Made by a program: the position numbers and the translations under genes. The notes under the pieces are model-generated. The model saw nothing but the letters and a program-made list of their open reading frames with translations, searched no databases and was not told the DNA's origin. A DNA stretch of 64,000 bases from Phycisphaeraceae bacterium D3-23 (GTDB taxonomy: Bacteria > Planctomycetota > Phycisphaerae > Phycisphaerales > Phycisphaeraceae): NCBI GenBank assembly GCA_039555135.1, contig CP114179.1:620001-684000 (forward strand), read 5' to 3'. Shown here one piece after another: positions 52,991 to 62,526 of this stretch (position 1 is the stretch's first letter; each line of letters starts with the position of its first letter).

Positions 52991-53682
52991 GTTTCAAGAA
53001 CGCCTCTTACTTTGCTGCGCCGCTTTGCACGGCCCTGCTGCTGGTCGGCGTGTTTGCATACAGCTTGACGCTGCCGACACCTAAAGACGCCGAGGACTAC
53101 CACGCGCGTGTAATGACCGCGTCCGAGTCGATGCCGGAAAACTTCGAGGGCTGGACCGCCCAAGAGCTACCGATGGAATCGGGCGCGATGGAGCTCTTGA
53201 AGCCCAACGTCGCGATCCGGCTAAGGCTATCGCACCCGGGCTACGCGACGCCGATGGAGTTCCTGATCGTGCAGTGCCGAGACGCGCGCGACTTGGCGGG
53301 CCATTATCCGCCCAAGTGCTACCCGCAGGTCAACGGCTACGTCGCGCTCGAAGCCAACGAACGTACTTGGCGCGCAGGCGAGCTCGATGTGCCCGGTATG
53401 GAGTACCGCTTTGCGCTGAGCAGTCAACCCGGCGCGCCCGAGCGGTACGTGCTCCACTTTATGATGCTGCCCGACGGGCGGATTGTGCGGAACATCGACG
53501 CGATCTACGAGGCCGGTGCCGACTACCTGCGTCGCCACCACGGCGCGGCGCAGTGCCAGCTTTTTATCCGTGACGCGTCGCTTCCACAGGAAGCGCGCGA
53601 CCGCGCGTTCGACGAGATTTTGACCGCCTATGCCGACCTGATCCATGCGATCGGTAGCGCGGGACATGACACGACCCCCTAG
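52987..53682 (+). CDS. Exosortase-associated EpsI-like protein
   Basis: A 231-residue protein with one N-terminal membrane segment (about 7-27, YFAAPLCTALLLVGVFAYSL), then a periplasmic domain of the EpsI (exosortase-associated) type: ESMPENFEGWTAQELP, MEFLIVQCRDARDLAGHYPPKCYP (with the typical HyPxxCY, about 100-107) and VLHFMMLPDGR. In many bacteria EpsI is fused or adjacent to exosortase and needed for export of exopolysaccharide or sorted proteins. It begins inside the exosortase stop (ATGA) and is followed by the TPR gene after 51 bp. Confidence 0.85.
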   Translation: MSFKNASYFAAPLCTALLLVGVFAYSLTLPTPKDAEDYHARVMTASESMPENFEGWTAQELPMESGAMELLKPNVAIRLRLSHPGYATPMEFLIVQCRDARDLAGHYPPKCYPQVNGYVALEANERTWRAGELDVPGMEYRFALSSQPGAPERYVLHFMMLPDGRIVRNIDAIYEAGADYLRRHHGAAQCQLFIRDASLPQEARDRAFDEILTAYADLIHAIGSAGHDTTP

Positions 53683-53733
53683 CCCCTCCGCGACGCGTTG
53701 ATGCTGTCGCCTGATTCTGAATGGAGCCCGACC

Positions 53734-56700
53734 ATGCCGCCCTATGACCGCGAACGCCGACGCCGACGCAACCGCCGACTCTCCGTGCTTGGGCTCAGTG
53801 CGGTGATGCTGATCGGTGCCGCTGTGATTGTGTACGTCATCCAGCGCAACCGCAGCGACGCCGCGGCGGCCCAGCGGGTGATCGACAGCGCGGTCGCGTT
53901 CGAGAACGAGGACTACGCCCGTGTCGTCGAGCTGCTCGAAGACCGGGACACACCGACCAACACCCTGCGCCGGATCCAAGGCGACCCCGACGCGATGTGG
54001 CACTACGTCATCGCACGCCAGGCAGTGCCCCTCGATAACGCCGAGCACATCAAGCTGTCGTTCCACGCGCTGCGGCACGTCGTGTCGCAGGACCCGAGCA
54101 ACCGTATCGCCGGGCAGATGCTGCTCGAGCTTCTCATGGCTGCCGGGCGCAACACTGAAGCGCTCGACACCGCCACCCGCCTGATCGCGGCGCACCCGGG
54201 TGATGTCGAGTTGATGCGCACCCGCAGCGCGCTCAACATGCTTCTCGATAACGATGAAGCCGCGCTGCAGGATGCGCTCGCCGCGTCGCAGCTCGAACCG
54301 CTCGACGTCCGCACACAGATGGATGTCGCCAGCTTGATGCGCAAGCTCCACCGCGACCCCAAAGATTTCTACGACCGCGCGGCCGCCTTGCTGAACAACA
54401 ACCCAAACGACCCGCGCGCGGAGGTGATCCTCGCACGGGCCAACCTTCTGCGTGGCGACGCGCTGGAAGCCGACCGCCTGCTCCAATCCGCGAGCGACCG
54501 TGAACCGCCCGACGAGGACTTCGTCCGCATCATGGTCAACTCGCTCGACAAGCTCGACCGGTTCCCCGAGTCCTATGCGTACCTCAACCGCGTCGCCGGG
54601 CCCCAGCTTGAGACGCCACTGCAGCTCGAGCTGTTTATGCGTGATTTCGAGGCTCTCGAAGACCGCCGGGTCGTCGACCGCTCCACGATGCTTGACCGCG
54701 ACGCCGCGGCACCCAACATCCTCGCGATCGCCGCGATGAGTCTGCACCGACTCGGTGAAGACGAACAGGCACGGGCCCTGGCCACCCGGCTCGCCAATCG
54801 CGAGGACGACGCGCTCGCCCAGCACTGGGCCAATGTGCTGCGAACCGAGTGGACCCCGACAACCCAGTCGGGCAAGCTCGTGCAGGCGTTGACCGAGGCC
54901 TGCAAAGATCAACCTAGTAACCCGTACCTGCACTACCAGCTCGCCGAGGCCTACCGCAGTGTGGGCGAGCGCGAATCCGCGATCGTCGCGCTCGATGTCA
55001 CGCACCGGTACCGCCCGAGCTGGGCGCACCCGTACTACCTGCGCGCCGAGCTGCTGCTTGAGCTTGACCGGCCCGACGAGGCCACCCTCGCCGCGGAGCG
55101 CGCGCTGCGCCGCCGATCGGTGAACGCCTACGCCGCGACGTTCGCCGTCGCCCAAGCCCGCGCCGCCAACGCCAACGACGAACTCGCGGTCGACAAGGCC
55201 CTCAACTTCATCGACCAGCGTGTCCTCGACCAGTTCCCCGACGAGCCCCGTTCGTTCGTCGCCGCCGTCGAGCTGCTCGCCCGCTCCGACCAGCGCGACC
55301 GCGCCGCCCAGCGCATCCGCACTGCGCTCGAGCGCGACACCGTGCTGCCCCAAGCGACCCTCCTCGAACTCGCCACGATCAGCCGCAACTACCGCCTCAA
55401 CATGGAGCAGGCCATCTACGCCCGGGCGCAGTCCGCCTACGGCTCGTCGCCGCGCGTCGCACTCGACCAGGCCCTCATGCACTCCCGCGGCGCTTCGAAC
55501 GAAGAAGCCGTCGCCATGTTCCGCGGCGCGATGCCCGAGCCCGCGCCCCTGCACTGGCGCGTCGCCGAGGCACAGCTCATCCAGACCCTGGGCGACCCCG
55601 ACGCCTTCCGGCTATGGATCGCACTGGCCAACGACTTCCCCGACCAGCTTGATGTGCAACGGCTCGCACTCGCCGCCGTAGGCGTCAGCGCAGGCGACGG
55701 CCGACGCGCGTTCGCCGACCAGGCGATCAACCGTATGCGCGAGCTCGCCGGCGAAGACTCGGTCGGGTGGAAGGTCGAGCGTGCCCGCTATCTGCTGGGC
55801 GCAGAAAACCCCGCCGCCTCGGCGCGGACGGCCGGCGACCTGCTCCAGGAAGTCATCGCCACCGCGCCCAACCGCGTCGAGCCCTACCGACTGCTCGCCC
55901 GCTGCCAGCAGCTGCGCGGCGACCGCGTCGCGGCGACCCGTAGCATCGAGCAGGCCGCGTCGCTTGCGCCCGACAACATGTACATCCAGTACCAGCTGGG
56001 CCAGCTGCTGCACAACGACAAGCAGTTCGTCGCCGCCCGAAAGCCACTGCTCGCCGTCGCACGCAACGAACGCACCGACTACAACCTCCGACTCAACGCG
56101 CTGGTCATGCTCTCCCGCAACGGCGAACGCGAACGCGAAGTCGACACACTCATCCCCATCCTCGAAGAGATGCAGCGCCAGTACGCCGCGACCGATCAGC
56201 AACAGATGCTGCTGGGCAACCTCTACCTCATGACCGGACGGGGTGACGAGGTCGACGATCTCTGCGACCGCATGCTCGAGAACCCGACGCCCAACATCAT
56301 CGACTACACCGCCGGCTACTACTGGCAGACCGGCAGACGCGAACGCGCCAACCAGATCATCGCGATGGTCGACGACGTCGAGATGTCCGACGACACACGG
56401 GCCACGATCCTCGGCTGGCACGCGCACCGATCGCAGGAGCCGGACAAAGCCCTCGGCTACCTGCGCGCCGCGGCGCAAGCCGTGCCCCACCAGAGCCGGC
56501 GTTGGCACACCCTCGTGTCGCTTGGCATCTTCTACGGCCGGCCCGCCGAAGCGATCGACGACGCGACCCAAGCACTCTCCCACCTCCCCGACGACGCGAC
56601 GCTCAAAGCCGTCGTCGCCAACGCCGAGCTACTCAACACCGTCGCGGTGGATGTACGTTTTCGGCCCATGGCGGTCTCGCTCATCGACAGCCCGCAGTAT

Positions 56701-57867
56701 CGCGAGCCCGGCATCCAAGCGCTCCGGCTTATCATCGCCGCCTCCAACGCCAACCGCTCCACCAGCGCCGTTGCACGCGACCTTGTGGATCTCGCCAATG
56801 ACAACCCCGGCTACCTCCCGCTTCAGAACCTGACCGCCGCGTTGCTGGTGAACGTCAACCAGTTCGAGCTCGCCGCAGAGATCGCTTCACGCACCATGGA
56901 CCGAAACCCGACCGACGGCTTCTCCGCTCGCCTCGCGACCGAGTCGCTCGCGCAGACCGGCGACTGGCGACGCGCACGAAACGCCGCGCAGAGCTGGGGC
57001 CGACGCATCCCCAGCGACAAGCCCAAGGCAGACGTGTATGTCTCCATGTGCCAGCGCAACCTCAACCGAGTCAAAGACGCGCTCCTGACACTCGACCCGT
57101 ACATCGCCCCGGCGCTCGCAAATCCCGAGAGCAGCGCACCGCTGCTGGGCGAGTACGCAACAGCACTCGTACAGGACGGGCAGGTCGATGTCGCCTGGCA
57201 GCGCATCCTTGAACCCAACCTCGGCAAGGGGCCGGTCTGGCGTCAGCTCGCGATGGACCTCGCCAGCGGCGCGGTGCCCAGCGCCCGCACCGCGAAAGAG
57301 TGGCTCGACGCGGTCGAGGCAGCCATCCCTGAAGATGCGCCGATCGAACGGCTGCTCATTGCCCAGGCCAACTTCCAGGCCGGCGATCGGCTGCGTGAAA
57401 ACGAACTGATCGAACGCGCCCGTGTGCAGATCGAACAGGCGACCGAGTCCGGCGGTGCACCCGCCGGCGCGTGGTTCCTCCGCGGCCGGATCTCAGACCG
57501 CAGCGGCGACCTCCAGAGCGCACAGGCCAGCTACCGCGAAGTACTCCGCCTCCAGCCCAGCGACCCGCTTGCACAAAACAACCTCGCGATGATCCTCGTG
57601 GCGCTCGGACGCAACCTCGACGAGGCCGAGCAGCTCGCCCGCGCCGCCAGCGCGAGCAATCCGCAAGACGTAAACTTCCAAGACACCCTCGCCCAGACGC
57701 TTAGCCGCAACGGCAAACACGACGAAGCGCTCCGCATCATCGAACTCGTGATCCAGCAGGACCGCCAAAACATCGAGTGGATCCGCACGAAAGCCAACCT
57801 GCTCGACGCTGCCGGCCGAAACAGCGAGGCCGAACTCCTCCGCGAGACCTACAACCTCGCGGAGTAG
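53734..57867 (+). CDS. Giant TPR-repeat membrane protein of the exosortase locus
   Basis: A 1377-residue protein. A basic stretch (RERRRRRNRRL) is followed by a single membrane anchor (about 18-40, LSVLGLSAVMLIGAAVIVYVI). Everything after that is helical tetratricopeptide-like repeats, for example YLHYQLAEAYRSVGERESAIVALD, AWFLRGRISDRSGDLQSAQASYREVLRLQPSDPLAQNNLAMIL and IELVIQQDRQNIEWIRTKANLLDAAGR (cited in parts). Its place after exosortase and EpsI fits PrsT-like TPR proteins of PEP-CTERM systems. TGGAG 8 bp before the ATG at 53734 decides the start; 53701 is an alternative. No PEP-CTERM tail is seen on it. Confidence 0.82.
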   Translation: MPPYDRERRRRRNRRLSVLGLSAVMLIGAAVIVYVIQRNRSDAAAAQRVIDSAVAFENEDYARVVELLEDRDTPTNTLRRIQGDPDAMWHYVIARQAVPLDNAEHIKLSFHALRHVVSQDPSNRIAGQMLLELLMAAGRNTEALDTATRLIAAHPGDVELMRTRSALNMLLDNDEAALQDALAASQLEPLDVRTQMDVASLMRKLHRDPKDFYDRAAALLNNNPNDPRAEVILARANLLRGDALEADRLLQSASDREPPDEDFVRIMVNSLDKLDRFPESYAYLNRVAGPQLETPLQLELFMRDFEALEDRRVVDRSTMLDRDAAAPNILAIAAMSLHRLGEDEQARALATRLANREDDALAQHWANVLRTEWTPTTQSGKLVQALTEACKDQPSNPYLHYQLAEAYRSVGERESAIVALDVTHRYRPSWAHPYYLRAELLLELDRPDEATLAAERALRRRSVNAYAATFAVAQARAANANDELAVDKALNFIDQRVLDQFPDEPRSFVAAVELLARSDQRDRAAQRIRTALERDTVLPQATLLELATISRNYRLNMEQAIYARAQSAYGSSPRVALDQALMHSRGASNEEAVAMFRGAMPEPAPLHWRVAEAQLIQTLGDPDAFRLWIALANDFPDQLDVQRLALAAVGVSAGDGRRAFADQAINRMRELAGEDSVGWKVERARYLLGAENPAASARTAGDLLQEVIATAPNRVEPYRLLARCQQLRGDRVAATRSIEQAASLAPDNMYIQYQLGQLLHNDKQFVAARKPLLAVARNERTDYNLRLNALVMLSRNGEREREVDTLIPILEEMQRQYAATDQQQMLLGNLYLMTGRGDEVDDLCDRMLENPTPNIIDYTAGYYWQTGRRERANQIIAMVDDVEMSDDTRATILGWHAHRSQEPDKALGYLRAAAQAVPHQSRRWHTLVSLGIFYGRPAEAIDDATQALSHLPDDATLKAVVANAELLNTVAVDVRFRPMAVSLIDSPQYREPGIQALRLIIAASNANRSTSAVARDLVDLANDNPGYLPLQNLTAALLVNVNQFELAAEIASRTMDRNPTDGFSARLATESLAQTGDWRRARNAAQSWGRRIPSDKPKADVYVSMCQRNLNRVKDALLTLDPYIAPALANPESSAPLLGEYATALVQDGQVDVAWQRILEPNLGKGPVWRQLAMDLASGAVPSARTAKEWLDAVEAAIPEDAPIERLLIAQANFQAGDRLRENELIERARVQIEQATESGGAPAGAWFLRGRISDRSGDLQSAQASYREVLRLQPSDPLAQNNLAMILVALGRNLDEAEQLARAASASNPQDVNFQDTLAQTLSRNGKHDEALRIIELVIQQDRQNIEWIRTKANLLDAAGRNSEAELLRETYNLAE

Positions 57868-57882
57868 CCAACGCGCTGCCGT

Positions 57883-58083
57883 TTAGTTAAAAATGTCGTC
57901 CAGCACGCTATCGACACCGCGGTCGATCGCGCGGTCGGCCTCACTGTCAGCCCGATTTTCGACACGGTTGCCCGCGCGGTCCGATTTTTCCTCCGCCTTC
58001 TGCGACGCGGTCTGGCAGCCGCACAGCGCTAACGTCATCGCGGCGGTGGAGGTAAGAGCAACGGCATGTTTCGTGATGGTCAT
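57883..58083 (-). CDS. Small lipoprotein
   Basis: A 66-residue exported lipoprotein with signal ALTSTAAMTLALCGC and anchor Cys at about 23. The mature part is short and charged (EEKSDRAGNRVENRADSEAD), probably a helix lying on the membrane. Unknown function. The start at 58083 is the ATG before the signal peptide. Confidence 0.6.
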   Translation of the reverse strand: MTITKHAVALTSTAAMTLALCGCQTASQKAEEKSDRAGNRVENRADSEADRAIDRGVDSVLDDIFN

Positions 58084-58153
58084 GGCAAAACCCCTTGGGT
58101 GGATGTGGTGAAGACCAACCCCAGTATATCCAAGCTCATGCATCATGCGTAAT

Positions 58154-58185
58154 CAAAAAACAGCCCGCGCGGCGGCGCAGGCTGT
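58154..58185 (-). terminator. Terminator of dnaK
   Basis: An imperfect stem ACAGCCCGCGC/GCGCAGGCTGT with loop GGCG, followed on the minus strand by TTTTTTG, about 45 bp past the dnaK stop. This is a classical Rho-independent terminator. Confidence 0.85.
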
Positions 58186-58227
58186 CGGGGTAGAGTTGAT
58201 TTGTCGTGGCCGGGCTCATGCCCTGGG

Positions 58228-60138
58228 TCAGTTCTTGACCTCGTACTCGGCGTCGATGACGTCGTCGTCGCTCGCACCACCCGACGCTTCGGCCGACGGC
58301 TGCTCACCTCCGCCGGCCGCCTCCTGGGCCGCCGCGTTCATCGCCGCGCCAAGCTCTTGGCGGACGTTGTTGAGGTTCTCGAGCGCGGCCTTGATCGCGT
58401 CGGCGTCGTCGCCCTTGATCTTGTCTTCGAGGTTGCTCAGCGCCGACTCGATCTTGCCTCGCACGTCCGCATCGACCTTGTCGCCATACTCGTCGACCTG
58501 CTTGCGGGTCTGGAACACGATCGCGTCGGCCTGGTTTTTCAGGTCCACGACCTCCCGCTTCTGCTTGTCTTCCTCGGCGTGGGCCTCGGCGTCCTTCTTC
58601 ATCTGCTCGACCTCGGCGTCGGACAGGCCCGAGCTGCCGGTGATCTCGATCGACTGCTCCTTGTTCGTCGCCTTATCGACGGCCTTCACGTTCAGGATGC
58701 CGTTGGCGTCGAGCTCAAACGTCACCTCGATCTGCGGCGTGCCGCGCGGCGCGGGCGGGATGTCCGACAGATCGAACTGCCCCAGCGTGCGGTTGTCCTT
58801 CGAGAAGTCGCGCTCGCCCTGCAGGACATGGATCGTCACGCTCGGCTGGTTGTCGCTCGCGGTCGAGAAGGTCTCGCTCTTACTTGTCGGGATCGTCGTG
58901 TTCTTCTCGATGAGCTTGGTCATCACGCCGCCCATCGTCTCGATGCCCAGCGACAGCGGGGTCACGTCGAGCAGGAGGACGTCGCTCTTGCCGCCCGAGT
59001 CGAACACACCGCCCTGGATCGCCGCGCCCAGCGCGACGACCTCGTCGGGGTTGATCGACTTGTTTGGCGCTTTGCCGAAGAGCTCCTCGGCGATCTGCTG
59101 GACCTTGGGGATGCGCGACGAGCCGCCAACCAGGACCACCTCGTCGATGTCGCCTGTCGAGAGCCCCGCGTCCTTGAGCGCGGTCAGGACGGGCTGCTTG
59201 ATCCGCTCGAAGAGGTCGTCGCAGATCTCCTCGAACTTTGCGCGGGTGACGTTGATCTGGAGGTGCTTGGGGCCTTCGTTGGTGGCCGTGATAAACGGGA
59301 GGTTGACCGCCGCGGACTGAGCGGTGGAGAGCTCCATCTTCGCCTTCTCGGCCGCTTCCTTGAGCCGCTGCAACGCCATCGCGTCGCTGCGCAGGTCGAT
59401 GCCGTCGGTCCGCTTGAACTCGTCGGCCAGGTAGTTGATCAGCGCCTCGTCCCAGTCGTCGCCGCCCAGGTGCCCGTCGCCCGAGGTCGAGAGCACCTCG
59501 AACACGGTCGTGCCGTCTGCGTCACCGATGTCGAGCACCGAGACGTCGAACGTCCCGCCGCCCAGGTCGAACACCGCGATCTTTTCTTCCGTCTTCTTGT
59601 CGAGCCCGTACGCCAGCGCCGCCGCCGTCGGCTCGTTGATGATGCGCTCGACCTTGAGCCCAGCGATCTCGCCTGCCTCCTTGGTCGCCTGGCGCTGCGA
59701 GTCGTTGAAGTACGCCGGCACGGTGATCACGGCCTTTTCGACCTTCTCACCGAGGTAGTCCTCGGCAGTCTTCTTCAGATCAACCAGGATCATCGCCGCG
59801 ATTTCCTGCGGCGTGTAGCTCTTGTCTTTGGCCTTGACCTTCACGAGTTCGTCGCTGTTGCCGACGACTTCGTAGGGCACCATCTTTTCTTCGCCGGTCA
59901 CTTCGGAGTGACGCCGGCCCATGAAACGCTTGATCGAAAAGATCGTGCCGGTCGGGTTGGTGACCTGCTGCTGACGCGCGGGCTGGCCGACGAGCCGGTC
60001 ACCCTTATCGGTGAAAGCAACGATCGACGGGGTCGTCCGGTTGCCCGAGCTGTTGATGAGGACTTTGGGTTGGCCAGCTTCCATGACGGCGACGACGGAG
60101 TTGGTCGTGCCCAGGTCGATTCCGATGGTCTTGCTCAT
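58228..60138 (-). CDS. dnaK: Chaperone protein DnaK (Hsp70)
   Basis: The main Hsp70 chaperone. The 636 residues start with [19 protein letters not shown]; the ATPase has [49 protein letters not shown] and [13 protein letters not shown] (about 335); the substrate-binding domain follows [16 protein letters not shown]. The C-terminus ends with a Gly/Ala-rich lid and [11 protein letters not shown]. No CIRCE element (TTAGCACTC-N9-GAGTGCTAA) is seen upstream. No grpE or dnaJ is adjacent in the window. Confidence 0.97.
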   Translation of the reverse strand: MSKTIGIDLGTTNSVVAVMEAGQPKVLINSSGNRTTPSIVAFTDKGDRLVGQPARQQQVTNPTGTIFSIKRFMGRRHSEVTGEEKMVPYEVVGNSDELVKVKAKDKSYTPQEIAAMILVDLKKTAEDYLGEKVEKAVITVPAYFNDSQRQATKEAGEIAGLKVERIINEPTAAALAYGLDKKTEEKIAVFDLGGGTFDVSVLDIGDADGTTVFEVLSTSGDGHLGGDDWDEALINYLADEFKRTDGIDLRSDAMALQRLKEAAEKAKMELSTAQSAAVNLPFITATNEGPKHLQINVTRAKFEEICDDLFERIKQPVLTALKDAGLSTGDIDEVVLVGGSSRIPKVQQIAEELFGKAPNKSINPDEVVALGAAIQGGVFDSGGKSDVLLLDVTPLSLGIETMGGVMTKLIEKNTTIPTSKSETFSTASDNQPSVTIHVLQGERDFSKDNRTLGQFDLSDIPPAPRGTPQIEVTFELDANGILNVKAVDKATNKEQSIEITGSSGLSDAEVEQMKKDAEAHAEEDKQKREVVDLKNQADAIVFQTRKQVDEYGDKVDADVRGKIESALSNLEDKIKGDDADAIKAALENLNNVRQELGAAMNAAAQEAAGGGEQPSAEASGGASDDDVIDAEYEVKN

Positions 60139-60548
60139 ATCTGCATCTTCCTTTCGCGTCGCCGAGGTTTTCCGGGCCTTGGCGATGTGGATAACTCAAT
60201 CTTGCCCACGGTCGGGCGCACGCGGCTAGAAGTGCAATCGCCATGCCAACCAAACTTATCATCGGCACGCCGCTGGGGCACAAACAGGCGGTATGGCCCT
60301 GCCACGCGGGTTTTTCGTGCGACGCGGTCTGCCAATCTGGCAATCGCCGACCGCCATGCCCCGATAACCCGGCCCGCCCATCCACTGAATTCCCCTGCTA
60401 TTTCAGGAAAAACAACAGACCCCGCTTGAAATACTCGGGAAAAACAGCCAAAATCCCTGCGCGTGATCGATCGGAGACCGTAACCACGGAAAATCAATCC
60501 ACGCTTCGTCAAGGAAATGTCCCCAAACCCCCGCTAAGGAGAGCAACC
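60139..60548. other. Divergent promoter region of dnaK and the HU-like gene
   Basis: A 410-bp gap with no gene I can support. It must hold promoters in both directions. The only box pair I noticed for the plus strand is TTGAAA (60426) and CAAAAT (60449) with 17 bp between, a weak sigma-70 match. Confidence 0.4.
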
Positions 60549-60911
60549 ATGGCCCGTAAGAAAGCCGCCACGAAGAAAGCCGCCCCCGCCATCAAGGTCA
60601 AGGCGACCCCCGACAAGGCACCCACCAAGACCGAGATCTACCGCACCATCGCCGAGAAGACCGAACTCTCGCGCAAGCAGGTCGTCGCCGTCTTCGACAC
60701 CCTCAACGCCATCAACGAATCCAACCTCAAGAAGCACGGCCAGGTCACCGTCCCCGGTGTCTGCAAGCTCGTCGTCAAGAAGAAGCCACGCGTCCCCGCA
60801 GGCCCACGCTACAACCCCTTCACTAAAGAAACCAAGCACATGCCGGCCAAGCCCGCGTCCAAGACCGTCCGGGCTCGTCCCGTCAAGGCCGTCAAAGACA
60901 TGGTCGCCTAA
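60549..60911 (+). CDS. HU/IHF-family DNA-binding protein with basic tails
   Basis: A 120-residue nucleoid protein. Residues 1-27 are a Lys/Ala/Pro-rich tail (KKAATKKAAPAIKVKA). The HU core follows: TKTEIYRTIAEKTELSRKQVVAVFDTL (in outline, about 27-53) and VTVPGVCKLVVKKKPRVPAGPRYNPFTKETK with the DNA-binding arm. The tail ends in Lys/Arg/Pro residues. A strong AAGGAGAG sits 6 bp before the ATG. It resembles the tailed HU proteins of planctomycetes. A good terminator follows at 61005. Confidence 0.85.
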   Translation: MARKKAATKKAAPAIKVKATPDKAPTKTEIYRTIAEKTELSRKQVVAVFDTLNAINESNLKKHGQVTVPGVCKLVVKKKPRVPAGPRYNPFTKETKHMPAKPASKTVRARPVKAVKDMVA

Positions 60912-61004
60912 ACAAGCTGAACACGTCGTGTTGATCGACAACGCGGCATGAAGCAATCTTCATTCCGACTCGAAACCGTTCACCTTCCCGCTGACGAAGC
61001 TCAA

Positions 61005-61037
61005 CCCCCCGGCCTACTCCGAGGCCGGGGGGTTTAT
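61005..61037 (+). terminator. Terminator of the HU-like gene
   Basis: An 11-bp GC stem (CCCCCCGGCCT/AGGCCGGGGGG) with a 6-nt loop, followed by TTTATT. Confidence 0.85.
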
Positions 61038-61155
61038 TCATGCCCGCTTACAACCTAAACGGCTGCCCACACGAGACCACAGCCGATAATTTTCCCCAAG
61101 CGCGAAAACACCTTCGCCCATCAAGCGCCCTCGCGTCTACAATAGTCCACCGATC

Positions 61156-62427
61156 ATGGCTATCCCGCCAACACATCCCCGCCTCGGCCCGACCGCCCGG
61201 CTACTCGCCGTGCTCTTGGTCGTGCTGCTCCCCGCGCTGCTCGTCGCGTGCAACAACACGCCCGACCCCGTCGAGCCCGACGCCGGGTTCACCGACCTCG
61301 CGCCCGACATCCCGCTGCCCGATCTCGGGCCAAGCCCCAACGATGTCGAACGCCCCAGCCGCATCCACGCCATCGTCCAGCGTATCGATGTCCCCCTCGA
61401 CCAGTCCACCGACAACGCGTGGGCCGTCACCGACGAGCTCGCCTTCCCCGCCATCACCCGAAGCATCTGGCACGCCAACGGGCTACGCCTCGGCCTGCTC
61501 GGCGAAGAAGACGTTGAGGCCTTCGCCCAGCACATGCCCGAAGTCCTCGAACTCTTCGAGACACAGGTCTACACCAGCTCCCACCCCGTCGCCGTCATGC
61601 GCACCCCGCGCCTCCGCGATAGCGTCCGCATCCCCGTCGACCTCACCCTCCCCCCCGCGCCGCCCCACAACGAAACCATCCTCGGCGGCGACGACGGCAA
61701 GCTCCAACTCCTCGCACGACTCGAAGTCGAGTACGGCAAAACCTACGTCGTCCTCACCCCACACCACGCCCAGCCCAACCCTGGCCGACTCCAGCCCACC
61801 GACCTGCTCGAACGCGAGCTCGAAGGACGCATGTACGACGAGCTCGCCATCCGTGTCGAGCTCACCGACGACCGCCTCCTCATCGTCGGGCTCTACTGGC
61901 CCTGGCCTATCGGCGAGGAATTCAACGACGCCGACAACGCGCCCCGGCAGCAACGTCCCCGACCTCGAAATCACCTGGCAAACCAACACCCCAAGCCCCG
62001 CCCTCGCCGACGACCCCGCCGCCCCCCCATCCCACCTCTGGCTCGGCGTCCCCGACCGGCCCGAAACCCCGCAAGACGAAAACAACAACGCCGGCAACCG
62101 CGACGGCAACGACAACGCCGACCGCAACAGCATCGAACAACACGACGACAACACCCACGCAACCAACGACCCCGACACCCCCGGCCAGGACGAACCCGCC
62201 TCCATCCGCCGCGCCCGCATCGCCCCTCCCCTGCCCCTCCACTTCGGCCGAGCCCTCCTCACCGGCACCCGCGCGCAAGAAAACCCGTCCAGACTTTCCT
62301 CCTCATCTCCATCCCCCCCGCCGAAGAAACCCCCACCGCCCCCTCGATCGAAGACCTCAACGCCCAGCCCGCCCAAGACCCCGCCCCCCCCAACGACCTC
62401 GCGTCTTCCCCGGCGAACAGCGACTAA
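61156..62427 (+). CDS. Lipoprotein of unknown function, two compensating frameshifts
   Basis: A 423-residue frame that stays open, but its middle third is read wrongly. The first part has a lipoprotein signal (LLAVLLVVLLPALLVAC, Cys about 32) and an acidic domain with ARLEVEYGKTYVVLTPHH and LIVGLYWPWPIGEEFN. From about 61942 the annotated frame becomes Arg/Pro-rich nonsense, while the neighbouring frame reads GSNVPDLEITWQTNTPS and so on to about 62280, where sense returns (PVQTFLLISIPPAEETPT). A C in a CCCC run (61942-61945) seems extra, and an A in an AAAA run (62280-62283) seems missing. Correcting both gives one coherent protein. Confidence 0.65.
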   Translation: MAIPPTHPRLGPTARLLAVLLVVLLPALLVACNNTPDPVEPDAGFTDLAPDIPLPDLGPSPNDVERPSRIHAIVQRIDVPLDQSTDNAWAVTDELAFPAITRSIWHANGLRLGLLGEEDVEAFAQHMPEVLELFETQVYTSSHPVAVMRTPRLRDSVRIPVDLTLPPAPPHNETILGGDDGKLQLLARLEVEYGKTYVVLTPHHAQPNPGRLQPTDLLERELEGRMYDELAIRVELTDDRLLIVGLYWPWPIGEEFNDADNAPRQQRPRPRNHLANQHPKPRPRRRPRRPPIPPLARRPRPARNPARRKQQRRQPRRQRQRRPQQHRTTRRQHPRNQRPRHPRPGRTRLHPPRPHRPSPAPPLRPSPPHRHPRARKPVQTFLLISIPPAEETPTAPSIEDLNAQPAQDPAPPNDLASSPANSD

Positions 62428-62526
62428 GAACGCCGGTGCCCGGGGGCGAGTCCGTCAACGGCCTGCTATTCGTCTGCAAGTACAATGCGTGCCGCTACTA
62501 AGCTTGGCTCCCGATGGCGCCATGTC

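Noticed and set aside
53227-55554. 775-residue open frame antisense to the EpsI and TPR genes
   Set aside because: It covers two conserved genes and has Arg/Gly/Val-rich shadow composition.
58201-60429. 742-residue open frame antisense to dnaK
   Set aside because: Same reason; dnaK has every family motif on the minus strand.
60139-60548. CIRCE element for dnaK
   Set aside because: No TTAGCACTC or GAGTGCTAA with a 9-bp gap is present.
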